The position numbers and the translations under genes were made by a program. A stretch of DNA of 64,000 bases from Fallopia convolvulus (taxonomy: Eukaryota > Streptophyta > Magnoliopsida > Caryophyllales > Polygonaceae). Below the pieces are notes generated by a model. That model was given only the letters and a program-made list of their open reading frames with translations, did no database searches and was not told the DNA's origin. This document shows, one piece after another, positions 53,689 through 63,419 of this stretch. The stretch is from NCBI GenBank assembly GCA_964016875.1, contig OZ024724.1:32697786-32761785 (forward strand), in the 5' to 3' direction. How positions within the stretch are numbered: position 1 is the stretch's first letter; each line of letters starts with the position of its first letter.

Positions 53689-55775
53689 TTCGCACTCGAC
53701 TAAACAACTTACCGTAGTAGGGGCAAAGATAAGGATATCGTCTGCAAATGATAGAAAGGGGATATTTACCTCACCCCTGGTAACTAGGAAGCCAATTGTA
53801 CGAGCTATATCCGTACACCCTTTTTGCAGTCTTCGCGCAAGGATCTCTGCCCCTAGGATAAATAGTAGAGGTGATAAAGGATCACCTTGTCATAATCCTT
53901 CTTCTAGTGTGAAAACATCAGTCGGATTATTGTTGACAAGTGCTAAAAAGAGGCGGTTTTTACACACTCCTAATTCCATTTTATAAAGGTAGGACTAAAA
54001 CCGAATTTTTCTATAATTCGAAATAAGAAATTCCAATCAACTTTATCATAAGCCTTTTCCATATCCAATTTAATTGTGGCCCATCTTGTTTTTCCTTTTC
54101 TTTGTCGAAAGGAATGGAAGACTTCATGTTCTATAAGAGCATTATCCTGGATTGCACGATTAGCAACGAAGGCTCCTTATTTTAATCGTTCTACAATTAT
54201 TTTGGCAATAATCTTATAGATCGTGGAACATAGATTTATTGGTCGATAATGATTCATTGTAGACGGATTGTCACATTTTGGAATTAGAGTAATGAAAGTA
54301 TGATTTATGTCTGTAAGTAGGACACCAGCAGCAAAAAATGCTTTATTGCTTTTACTAGTGAAGGACCAACTATTTCCCAGTAGTTTTGATAAAATTCTGC
54401 AATCATCCCATCTAGTCCCGCGGATTTGTTCTTACCAATGCTGAATACAATCGGCTTAATTTTTGAGTTTGTCATTTGTCTTGTTAATTTTTCATTTTCT
54501 TGTACTGTTATTTCCTGCTGAATTAATGATAACTGTTGTTCATGTAAGTTTGTGTTTATATGCTCGCTGCGGAATCGTCGTTGAAACTCAATTTTATTTC
54601 CTTTTTGACATTTTCTTCTCCCATGATAAATGTACCATCATTAGAGTGAATAGAGTTTAGACGTTTGACATTTCGTCTTCCCTTAGCGCTTTTGTGGAAA
54701 AAAGAAGAGGTGGTATCTGCTTTCTTTTTATGTCTAATTTTAGCTCTTTGATCCCAGTACATTTTACAGAAATTTATTAGTTGTTCTTTCTTTTTTATTA
54801 ATTGACACTAACATCGAATTTCTGCATGTGCTCTAGTATGTTGAGTTTGACGCTATATATCAATTAGTTGTGTTTCAACTTTCTGTAACTGGCGGAAGAT
54901 GTTTCCAAAGATATATTAATTCCAGGTTTTGGTTTTAGTTTTCAGCAGACGAGTTTTCCTTGTCAAGTTAAACATGAAGCACCCAGGCATGTGAACTCTC
55001 CAAGCTTATTTGACAACATTCTTAAAGTCCTTCCTTTTCATCCACATCTTTTCAAATTTAAACAGTCGTCCTTTGTACTGTATTTTTTGTGAGATAAGGG
55101 AAATTTGACAATGGTCTGAAAAAAGGAAAAAATCATGATTGTACGTGGTTAACTCTGGGTAATACTATAAAATTTGTGGAGGTACCAGAACTCTATCCAA
55201 TTTTTCATAAGTGGTGTCAATATCCACTTTTTGTTTTCTCTAGGTGAACTCGTTTCCACATGAACGAACATCAACAAGATCAAAATCATTAATAAAGCTT
55301 TGTAGTCTATGAAATCTTTGTCTATTTGGCTAATGTCCTCCCAATTTGTCAGTGCTAAGCAAAATGTCGTTAAAATCACCCATGATAATAAAGGGTATAT
55401 CCAATTTTTTTTATATAAGAATAGAGTTCCTCCCAGAAGATATGCTTTTCATTCACTCTTGGGTGGGGGCATAAATGATAATAATCATTAACTCATAATT
55501 TTGCATTTGATCGCATGATAAAAAGCAATGAGCCGGTCATGTTGATGTCAAATTTCAAATGTTACATCACATAGTTGAAACTCTTTCCAAACGACACAAA
55601 TACCCCTAGATCTCCCGTGTGCTGGTGACATTATGAAATGGTCCAACCCAGCTTTTCTCCAGCTTGTCTCTACCGGGATATTCTCAGTCTTTGTCTCCAT
55701 AAACGCTATGACATTTATTTGGTTAATTTTACAAAAAATTTCTAAGTGGGTCAGACAATTTTTTTGACCCATACC
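53689..55775 (-). pseudogene. L1-type LINE, 5' part (endonuclease and RT)
   Basis: Minus strand from 55772: endonuclease start (MGQKNCLTHLEIFCKINQIN, VIAFMETKTENIP), later endonuclease and linker pieces, then RT motifs (KLDMEKAYDKVDWNFLF near 54020-54075; FTLEEGL then QGDPLSPLLFILGAEILARR near 53845-53915) and the catalytic FADDILIFAP at 53727-53752. Many stops. The endonuclease begins at the very end of the element, so it is 5'-truncated there. The next 90 or more residues after FADD are missing at the junction with the inserted LTR. Confidence 0.85.
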
Positions 55776-56654
55776 CCGTATTAGGGGTGTTCAAACCCGG
55801 TTAACCGAGATTTCGGTTAACCGAAATTCGGTTAACCATGATTTCAGTTAGTTAAAATCATGAACCGAACAATAGAAAAACAAAAAAACCGAGTATTAGC
55901 CTGTCCAGAGTTTCTGAATATACCGATATGCACATGTGTCTCTCCCTACACGGCTAGGGCGTGTATTTATAATAAAAGAAGGAGATCAGGGGGACTTATT
56001 TAATTATTTCCTAGGGTTGCTTAAAGCCCAAGCTAGGAATATTTCCACCTTCTCCGAATTTAATCTTATCATATTTGTAGGATAGATCTTCCATTAAGTT
56101 GCATAACCGCCATATATTTTATAATATGGAAAATAACTAAAATAACTGCGCAGTAATTTAAGAAATACCATTTTAATAGCGAAAATAAATATGGTAATTA
56201 TGTTTGTTTTACCTGCTCACAAATGCCCCACCTACACCGCTTTACATGTCTTACCATGTTCGGCGACGTAGGGTACAGAGGGTTTCTAATCAAATTGGCC
56301 ATATGGATTTAGCGATTGACGTCCCCTATTCGTATATTAGTACATCCATGAGCGATTATCATGGGGCGCATGCTATCTTTTCGAATCGTGTCCTTTGCCA
56401 AGGATTAAGGTAGAATCTCTAGAACAAACAAAACCAGACTAGGGAGAACAGAACGTTTATATTGAAAAAAGTGCTTGGTCAAGCCTTCTAATTTTAAGAA
56501 AACAAAAGAAAAATACAAAAAAGATGTTCATCCTAGCGACTCCAACCTTAGCTCAACATCCACGAAAGAAGCGATTGTCGGCGAACCCGCGATCGCGGCC
56601 TGGAATCCGCGACCGCGGTCGCGGTCGATGATCCGGCGACCGCGGTTTTTCTCT
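55776..56654. other. Non-coding stretch with CGGTTAACCG palindromes and a GC-rich cluster
   Basis: CGGTTAACCG-type palindromes occur three times at 55797-55836, after GGGGTGTTCAAACC, the usual opening of a plant non-autonomous DNA element; no matching end seen. 55900-56450 has no gene. 56585-56650 is a GC-rich cluster (see findings). The short plus frames here are not supported. Confidence 0.5.
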
Positions 56655-57489
56655 TCAATGAAAGAACATTTTTAAGTGTGCGACATTCCAAGTCTGAGGC
56701 ACTTCCTTTCCGTCAAGATTCTCCAACTTATATGCTCCCCACCCATATGTTGTTGTCACCCTAAATGGGCCTTCCCAATTTGGGCCAAGCTTGCCTTCTA
56801 CGGGGTCTCGTGCGCTTCCAATGAATCGTCGAAGTACAAGGTCACCAACTCGAAAGGTACGGTATCTCACACGTCGGGCGATAACCCCTTCGGCTGCCCC
56901 TTGATAGGTTGCAAGACGTACGGCTGCAATATCTCTGCGTTCTTCGGCGAAGTCGAGGTAGGCGGAGAGCGCTTGATTATTTCTATTGGGGTCAAACAAT
57001 GTTTTTCTCAATGTCGGTAACCCGATCTCTAGTCGTATCACTGCTTCCGTGCCATAAGCCAAGGCAAAAGGTGATTCCCCGGTCGATCTACGCGGGGTGG
57101 TCCGATAAGCCGACAAGACAACTGGAAGCTCTTCGGCCCATCTTCCTTTGGCCTTTTCAAGGCGTTTCTTCAACCCTTCGACGACCATTTTATTCGTAGC
57201 CTCTGCAATACTCTTTGAATTTTTCACTATTAAATTGAGTCCCGTTATCAGAGAAAAGAGCAAAAGGGATGCCGAAATGCGTGATAATGTGTTCCCAGAC
57301 GAATTTCTGAGTGTCAAAATCATGGATGTTCGCTAATGGTTTTGCTTCCACCCATTTAGTGAAGTAGTCTATGGCAATGATGAGATAACGCACATTCCCA
57401 AGTGCTTTGGGAAATGGGCCGACGATATCAAGACCCCACTGTGCAAATGGCCATGGACTAGTCAAAGAGTGGAGGTTTTCTGCCGGCAT
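56655..57489 (-). pseudogene. Tat integrase core and C-terminus, internal deletion
   Basis: Minus strand: core WGLDIVGPFPKALGNV (first Asp), IDYFTKWVEAKPLANI, and SDNGTQFNSEKFKEY (second Asp); then, in another frame, AEATNKMVVEGLKKRLEKAK, AYRTTPRRSTGESPFALAYG, and the C-terminal VGDLVLRRFIGSARDP and GAYKLENLDGKEVPQTWNV. About 25 codons between the second Asp and the Glu are lost at GAGTATTGCAGAGGC, with a frame change. The rest is well preserved. Confidence 0.87.
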
Positions 57490-57870
57490 GTGTGAGATCT
57501 TGGCGAATCTTTGGCACTTGTCGCACTTCTTTACGTATAGTTTAGAGTCTCTCTACATGTAGGGCCACCAGTATCCCTGGGATCGCGCCCGAAATGCCAA
57601 ACTGCGACCTCAAACGTGCATTCTGCATATGCCTTCATGAATCTCATACAATAATGGCTCAACTTTGCTTGGGGGTACGCATCTCAGGTTTGGCCCAAAG
57701 AAAGATCGACGATATAAAATCTTTTCTGGCGATAGCCAAAATCTATGAGCCCTTAAGCAAATTTTTCTTGCTTCGGCGACATCTGAAGGCAAGACGTTTT
57801 CATCCAAGTAGGGAATCAAGGGCGTGTGCCATCCGAGATCGTCATCGACCGCAACCTTTGTCGAGGAGAT
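57490..57870 (-). pseudogene. Tat integrase N-terminal zinc region, degraded
   Basis: Frame 57610-57819 gives ARKICLRAHRFWLSPEKILY, then KVEPLLYEIHEGICRMHV, the H-x-H-side of the integrase finger. The Cys pair (KKCDKCQRFAKI-like) lies at about 57500-57530 after a frame change. Confidence 0.7.
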
Positions 57871-58275
57871 CTATGCGGACATGCTAGAGGCATCGATTGC
57901 TGGACAACCCGAAACTTCCAACTGGATTGATGTCTTGAGCGTATTTCCTGAACAAGCAGCCAGAGTTGCTAGAGCATCGGCGGATTTCTTTTGATCGCGC
58001 GATCTTTGCTCAAGCTCGCAATGCTTGAACTCGTTCATCATGGCCCTTGCTTTCTCCATGTATTTAATCATCTTCGCTCCCTTAGCTTCATAGTGCTCCA
58101 ATACTTGATTGATAATAAGCTGAGAATCAGAGAAGCCAAGTAGTCTGGCGATTCCAATACTGGCTGATGTCTCTAGTCTGAGTATTAACGCTTCATACTC
58201 AGCCTCATTGTTAGTGGCATCAAAACCGAGATGAACGGCTAATTGTAAAACTTCTCCTATAGGCGATGATAGCAC
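57871..58275 (-). pseudogene. Tat second RNase H domain
   Basis: FDATNNEAEYEALILRLET and GFSDSQLIINQVLEHYEAKG carry the Glu and Asp of the archaeal-like RNase H of Tat elements; SADALATLAACSGN ends it. The first Asp (TDGS-type) lies upstream in a broken segment near 58300, so the domain is split. Confidence 0.8.
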
Positions 58276-58372
58276 AATTCCAACTCCGGATCCTTGGTTA
58301 TTACTTCTGCCATCGATTTTGAGAATCCATCACAGAATTTTCATACGCTGGGGAGGACCCGCGATCGCGGTC

Positions 58373-59047
58373 TTAGGATCTGCGGCCACGATTTCGCTCG
58401 GTTGAGAATTGCACTTCCGTGATCGTGGTTTCTTCGGCCGCGATCACAGCCGGCATGGCTGCGGTCGCGGTTTTGTTCGTTGGATCTTGGGCAAATTCGG
58501 CTATGAAATCGGCAACCACTTGTGCTTTAATGGTGGTTCGAGGCATATACTCGATATCATATTGCCCCAATTCTACAACCCATTTAGCAACCCGTCTTGC
58601 GAGATTCGAGCTAGAAAGGAGCGCTCGAATAGGATAGGCCGTAATGACTTGAATCGAATGCTCTTGGAAATAATGATTGAGTTTGCGAGATGTTGTAACC
58701 AAAGCCAAAAGCAATTGTTGCATGGGCGAGTATCTCGTTTCTGCATCGAGTAGCGTCTTGCTAGTATAGTAAATAGGCCTTTGACCGCCCTCCTCTTTGA
58801 TCGAGACTACGCTAACCGCTCGAGGAGACATGGCTAAATAAAGCTTCAAGGTGTCTCCTTTATTAGGCACAATCAAAATTGGAGGGGATTGTAAATAAGC
58901 TGTTAACCTCTGCAAATCTCCTTCGCATTTTTGGCTCCATTCAAAAGATCGGCCCTTCTTTAAGGCTTTGAAAAACGATTGGCATTTGTCGGAGGACCGA
59001 CTAATGAACCAGTTGAGGGCTGCGACCATTCCGGTTAATCTTTGCAC
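58373..59047 (-). pseudogene. Tat RT connection and first RNase H
   Basis: MQRLTGMVAALNWFISRSSD, then GRSFEWSQKCEGDLQRLTAY, RPIYYTSKTLLDAETRYSPM, LARRVAKWVVELGQYDIEYM and ADFIAEFA. The tail (TNKTATAAMPAVIAAEE) is encoded by a GC-rich insert-like patch at 58357-58474 in the linker before the second RNase H. Confidence 0.85.
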
Positions 59048-59086
59048 TTAATTGATATTCTTTAGGCTTGTGATGGTGTCAAGGGC

Positions 59087-59672
59087 TCAAATTTGATCCG
59101 GACTTGCCTCAATGCCTCGGCGAGTAACATGGTGCCCTAGAAACATGCCTGACCCGACCGCAAATGCGCACTTTGCGGGGTGAAGCTTCAATCTGGACGC
59201 TCTGAGGATGTCGAAAACATCATGCAAGTCTTCTAGATGTGTCGAAGCCCTATTTACTCTTGACAACCATGTCGTTGATGTATGCTTCAACAGTTTTCCC
59301 GATCTTTTGGCTAAACAACTTTGTGACTAAGCGCTGAAAGGTTGCCCTAGCGTTCTTCAATCCAAAAGGCATCACTTTGTAGCAGAAAATCCCCTGCGGG
59401 GTGATAAAGACCGTCTTTTCTTGATCATCTTTATGCATCGGGATTAGATGGTATCCCCGATATGCATCTAAAAAGCTCATGCGCTCAAAGCTTGCATTAT
59501 CATCCACTAGTTGATCGATCTTTGGAAGTGGGAACAAATCTTTTGGACAAGCTTTATTGAGATTAGTAAAGTCCATGCAAACCCTCCAATCTCCCGTCTT
59601 TTTCTTCACTACGAAGGTATTTGCTAGCCAGGTTGGGCACCACACTTCTCTTATAGTGTTAGCCTCTTGCAA
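59087..59672 (-). pseudogene. Tat reverse transcriptase with catalytic Asp to Asn
   Basis: From 59672: ANTIREVWCPTWLANTFVVK, WRVCMDFTNLNKACPKDLFP, FLDAYRGYHLIPMHKDDQEK, MPFGLKNARATFQRL, then AYINDMVVKSK. The catalytic box is YIDDM in relatives; here the first Asp is Asn (AAC). A frame change follows before LHPAKCAFAVGSGMFLGHHV and TRRGIEASPDQI (59087-59290). Confidence 0.88.
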
Positions 59673-59749
59673 TTTCTTTACTTCGGCGATTACGGCTTCG
59701 GTGTGCTGAATAGAGGACCGTCTTGTTCGTTGTACGATCGGCTTTGCGT

Positions 59750-59985
59750 CAAGATAGACGTTCAGGATATGTCAAGCAAGAGTTGGGTCTATTCCGGGCA
59801 TATCATATGGACTCCAAGCGAAGACGTCACGACTACTTCGCAATAGATGCGTGATAGCCAAAAGTTCATCGCCCGAGAGGCTTGCGCCCACGAAAAACTT
59901 CTTCTCGGGTTCATGCTCTCCTACCGAGATTTCTTGAAGTTTGTCTACGGACATTTGGTTTGGTTCCGAGCCTATATTGGCAAAG
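59750..59985 (-). pseudogene. Tat pol N-terminal segment
   Basis: VDKLQEISVGEHEPEKKFFV, LLRSSRDVFAWSPYDMPGID precede RT in Tat elements. A stop and a shift separate it from the RT frame. Upstream (60000-60076) the strand enters a GC-rich cluster, then plus-strand gag. Confidence 0.75.
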
Positions 59986-60112
59986 TCGAGAGGTTCTCGC
60001 CTTTCTCGGAATTTTTCGACCTTAGACAGGCCGCGATCGCGGCGCGGCGAGTCGCGGTCGCAACTCGGTGATTTGCAAACACGGGTTGGATAAAGTGAAA
60101 AATATCATGAAA

Positions 60113-60706
60113 ACACAGGTTGATGACCAGTTCCATCCCGCGAGACTCCAAGGAGGCAATCATGTGCAAGGGGTTCGGTACAGCTCTATTTGGCGCAACC
60201 CTGACCTGGTTCATCAACCTCCCTAGGAGAAGCATAGGGTCCTTTGCAAGACTGGTGGATGCTTTCAGGGTGCAATTCGCCAACAGCAGGAAGCTAATGA
60301 AGCAATCTAACGACTTGTATCGAGTAGCCCAAAGATCGGGGGTGCCCCTGGGAGCCTTTCTGAATCAGTTCAAGTGGGAGAAGGTGGAGATCCCACTCTG
60401 CGACGTACCCTCTTCTATAGAAGCTTTCCGGAGAGGTCTGCTCCTGGACAGTGAGCTTTACCGGGAACTCACAAAGTACCCGTGCCATAGCTTCGAAGAC
60501 GTCCAGGTGAAAGCTCTAGCACACATCTGGTTAGAGAAGGACGAGATCCCCACACGGGCCGCATCAGTCTTAGATCGGGTCGAGGGGAAAGTTTCTTCTG
60601 ACCAGCAAAAAGTGTGTCGGGGGCAGCCGTATCTAAAAAACCGATCAGAGGCATCGGGGTGCACACTACTGTCATCAAGCAGTCGAGCGGGAAGAAAGAC
60701 ATTGCA
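60113..60706 (+). pseudogene. Tat gag, tandem copy A (first half)
   Basis: Plus-strand frame: MCKGFGTALFGATLTWFINL, DAFRVQFANSRKLMKQSNDL, RSGVPLGAFLNQFKWEKVEI, SSIEAFRRGLLLDSELYREL, SFEDVQVKALAHIWLEKDEI. It is the Retrotrans_gag domain, closely matching copy B (61750 onward). It is interrupted at 60706 by the Cassandra array and continues at 61526. Confidence 0.88.
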
Positions 60707-60901
60707 TGTAACACCTCGATAATTTATAGGAATTGAGGTGCTCCCCATGTCAACAAGAGCTCTTCCTTTTCTGTGTTCGAGTGAGGACAAGGAACTCAAA
60801 AGTTAAGCATGCACGGGCGAGAGTAGTACCAGGATGGGTGACCTCCTAGGAAGTGCTCGGGTTGGCATGAGATAGCGCTTTTAAAGGCTTGGGGCCTTAC
60901 A
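60707..60901 (+). repeat. Cassandra LTR 1 with 5S-like sequence
   Basis: TGTAACACCTCGAT ... GGGGCCTTACA. The 5S-like part (about 60784-60862) has box A AGTTAAGCATGC (60801-60812), an intermediate element GGGCGAGAGTAGTA, and box C AGGATGGGTGACCTCC, the internal polymerase III promoter order of plant 5S rRNA. The 5' part of 5S is lost, so this is not a 5S gene. Confidence 0.9.
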
Positions 60902-61019
60902 AAATTGTATCAGAGCCGACTCTAGGTTACGAGTTGGCTTGGCCCGGAGGGCGGGCTCTCGAACTAGAGGGCGGTCTTTAGGCCTTGACGAGGACGTCAA
61001 GTGCTTAAGTGGGGGAGAT

Positions 61020-61213
61020 TGTAACACCTCGATAATTTATAGGAATTGAGGTGCTCCCCATGTCAACAAGAGCTCTTCCTTTTCTGTGTTCGAGTGAGGA
61101 CAAAGAACTCAGAAGTTAAGCATGCACGGGCGAGAGTAGTACCAGGATGGGTGACCTCCAGGGAAGTGCTCGGGTTGGCATGAGATAGCGCTTCAAAAGG
61201 CTTGGGGCTGACA
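61020..61213 (+). repeat. Cassandra LTR 2
   Basis: Same structure as LTR 1. It shares AAAGAACTCAGAAGTTAAGC with LTR 3, whereas LTR 1 has AAGGAACTCAAAAGTTAAGC. The end is GGGGCTGACA. Confidence 0.9.
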
Positions 61214-61331
61214 AAATTGTATCAGAGCCGACTCTAGGTTACGAGTTGGCTTGGCCCGGAGGGCGGGCTCTCGACCTAGAGGGCGGTCTTTAGGCCTTGA
61301 CGAGGACGTCAAGTGCTTAAGTGGAGGAGAT

Positions 61332-61525
61332 TGTAACACCTCGATAATTTATAGGAATTGAGGTGCTCCCCATGTCAACAAGAGCTCTTCCTTTTCTGTG
61401 TTCGAGTGAGGACAAAGAACTCAGAAGTTAAGCATGCACGGGCGAGAGTAGTACCAGGATGGGTGACCTCCCGGAAAGTCCTCGGGTTGGCATGAGATAG
61501 TTTTTCTTAGGCTTGGGGCCTTACA
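61332..61525 (+). repeat. Cassandra LTR 3
   Basis: Same structure; box C region reads GGATGGGTGACCTCCCGGAA, and the tail TTTTTCTTAGGCTTGG differs from LTR 1 and 2. Confidence 0.9.
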
Positions 61526-61609
61526 CTGCCCAGCGGCCGAAAGTCCACGAGTGCAATCTTGGCTTCGAGAACGCGAAGATCGTGAAAGGCTTGGAGAAAT
61601 TCGGGGATT
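61526..61609 (+). pseudogene. Tat gag copy A, short continuation after Cassandra
   Basis: CTGCCCAGCGGCCGAAAGTC ... GAAATTCGGGGATT matches copy B at 62336-62420, showing the Cassandra array split this gag. Copy A ends here at GGGGATT. Confidence 0.85.
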
Positions 61610-61748
61610 TATGATGTTTAATTATGCGTTCCCAAATATCATGAAACGGATAAAGTAATTTTATTTGAATGGGATACTATGATGTTTAATTATGTGTTCG
61701 CAAATCACCGAGCCGCGACCGCGACTCTCCGTGCCGCGATGTCGAGAA
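61610..61748. other. Junction between gag copies
   Basis: TATGATGTTTAATTATG is present twice (61610-61626, 61677-61693), each followed by a GTTC-CAAAT-like word. The second leads to the GC-rich cluster (CCGCGACCGCGACTC) that also occurs, inverted, at 60030-60076. Confidence 0.7.
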
Positions 61749-62600
61749 CACGGGTTGATGAGCAGTTCCATCCCGCGAGAGTCCAGGGAGGTAATCATGT
61801 GCAAGGGGTTCGGTATCGCTCTGTCCGGCGCAGCCCTGACCTGGTTCATCAACCTCCCTAGGAGAAGCATAGGGTCCTTTGCAGGGCTGGTGGATGCATT
61901 CAGGGTGCAATTCGCCAGCAGCAGGAAGCTAATGAAGCAATCTAACGACTTGTATCGAGTAGCCCAAAGATCCGGGGAGCCCCTGCGAACCTTTCTGAAT
62001 CAGTTCAACCGGGAGAAGGTGGCGATCCCACTCTGCGACGTACCCTCTTCTATAGAAGCTTTCCGAAGAGGTCTGCTCCCGGACAGCGAGCTTTACCGGG
62101 AACTCACAAAGTACCCATGCCATAGCTTCGAAGACGTCCAAGTGAAAGATCTAGCACACATCTGTTTAGAGGAGGACGAGATCCCCACACGGGCCGCATC
62201 AGTCTTAGATCGGGTCGATGGGTAAGTTTTTTCTGACCAGCAAAAAGTGCGTCGGGGGCAGCCGTATCTAAAAAACCGATCAGAGGCATCGGGGTGCACA
62301 CCGCTATCATCAAGCAGTCGAGCGGGAAGAAAGACGCTGCCCAGCGACCGAAAGTCCACGAGTACAATCTTGGCTTAGGGAACTCGGAGATCGTCAAAGG
62401 CTTGGAGAAATTCGGGGATCGAATCAGGTGGCCCAAGAAGGCAGAAAATCCTTACCCGAAAAGGGACAAGGCGAAGTGGTGCGACTTCCATGAAGATTAT
62501 GGGCACGAGACTGATGAATGCTTCGCCCTCAGGAAAGAACTGGCTTACCTTCATTCGAGAGGCCTGGTGTCTAAAATCTCCGCGAACCCAAGTATTTCCG
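61749..62600 (+). pseudogene. Tat gag, tandem copy B, with the Cys/His motif
   Basis: Capsid segment MCKGFGIALSGAALTWFINL, AFRRGLLPDSELYREL, then, after a frame change near 62225, VHEYNLGLGNSEIVKGLEKF and the Tat motif WCDFHEDYGHETDECFALRK (62477-62536). It leads into protease without further large gaps, so copy B is the gag belonging to the pol at 62620-64000. Confidence 0.88.
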
Positions 62601-62619
62601 CTAGCCAGAATCGGATCCC

Positions 62620-63180
62620 ATGGACATCCTGTCCTCCCCAGAGTACACCAAAGTTGTCAATGTTATCAGCGGCGACTCGAATATATGCGGTGTCACTTAT
62701 TCGGCAGCAAAATGCCACGCACAGGGACACCCGGAAGGACCGTTGATAGCGAGTATCCGCAACCGTGACGGACATCCATGGAGCAGAATTACTTTCAGCA
62801 ATTCAGACTCGGTTGGTTTGGTAGGCCCCTACCACAACGGATTGGTCATATCATTGTCAGTAGGGAATGTGCTAATGAGGAGGATCCTCATCGACACCGG
62901 GAGTTCCACCAACATGATAACGCTCGACGCCCTCAAGGAGATGGGATTGAAGGAAGAGAATATCCTCAGGAAGTTGGTAGCACTAGTGGGTTTTAGCGGA
63001 GAGATTGCTCACACCCTTGGAGAGATAACCCTCCTCACCTACGCCAAGGGGATTAACCTGCAAGTCAGATTCTTCGTGCTCGATTGCCCATCCTGCTAAA
63101 ACATCATTCTGGGCCGACCTTGAATCCACGATATGAAGGCGGTCCCCTCATCCTACCACCAGACCATAATGTTCCTCATC
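62620..63180 (+). pseudogene. Tat aspartic protease
   Basis: VVNVISGDSNICGVTYSAAK, MRRILIDTGSSTNMITLDAL (active site DTGSS), LVGFSGEIAHTLGEITLLTY, VRFFVLDCPS. A TAA at about 63097-63099, and a TGA where relatives have the Trp of GRPWIHDM (63121-63123), interrupt the C-terminus. Confidence 0.87.
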
Positions 63181-63419
63181 CCCGTGGGGGATCAGGAAAA
63201 TCAAAGGTGACCAGCGGTTGTCCAGGGAATGCTACAAATCCCTCCTGAAGGCCATTGTCGCCCACACTACATAGCAATTACAGAGGGCCAAGGGGCCCAC
63301 ACCAATACGGGACCCCGAGGCCGACAGAATCGAGGAAGTCATCCTCGACAGCCAGAAACCTCAACAGACTATAAGAGTCAGAAAGGACCTTGCTCCTGAA
63401 AGGAAGACGAAACTGATCA

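Larger units (their letters stand above)
60707..61525 (+). mobile_element. Cassandra TRIM, tandem array LTR-int-LTR-int-LTR
   Basis: Three ~195-bp LTRs (60707-60901, 61020-61213, 61332-61525), each TGTAACACCTCG ... ACA, are separated by two ~118-bp interiors with a Met-tRNA-like primer site (TGTATCAGAGCC) at the start and a GTGGGGGAGAT or GTGGAGGAGAT purine tract at the end. Each LTR contains a 5S-rRNA-like segment, the hallmark of Cassandra. There is no coding capacity. It lies inside gag copy A. Confidence 0.93.

Noticed and set aside
53618..53986. Plus-strand 122-codon ORF
   Set aside because: It overlaps the LINE RT catalytic box on the minus strand and is a shadow.
56204..56413. Small plus-strand ORF
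   Set aside because: No domain, no support; likely chance.
60784..61490. Three 5S rRNA genes
   Set aside because: The internal promoter boxes match 5S rRNA, but the 5' part of the gene is missing and each copy lies inside an LTR with primer site and purine tract. It is Cassandra, not a 5S array.
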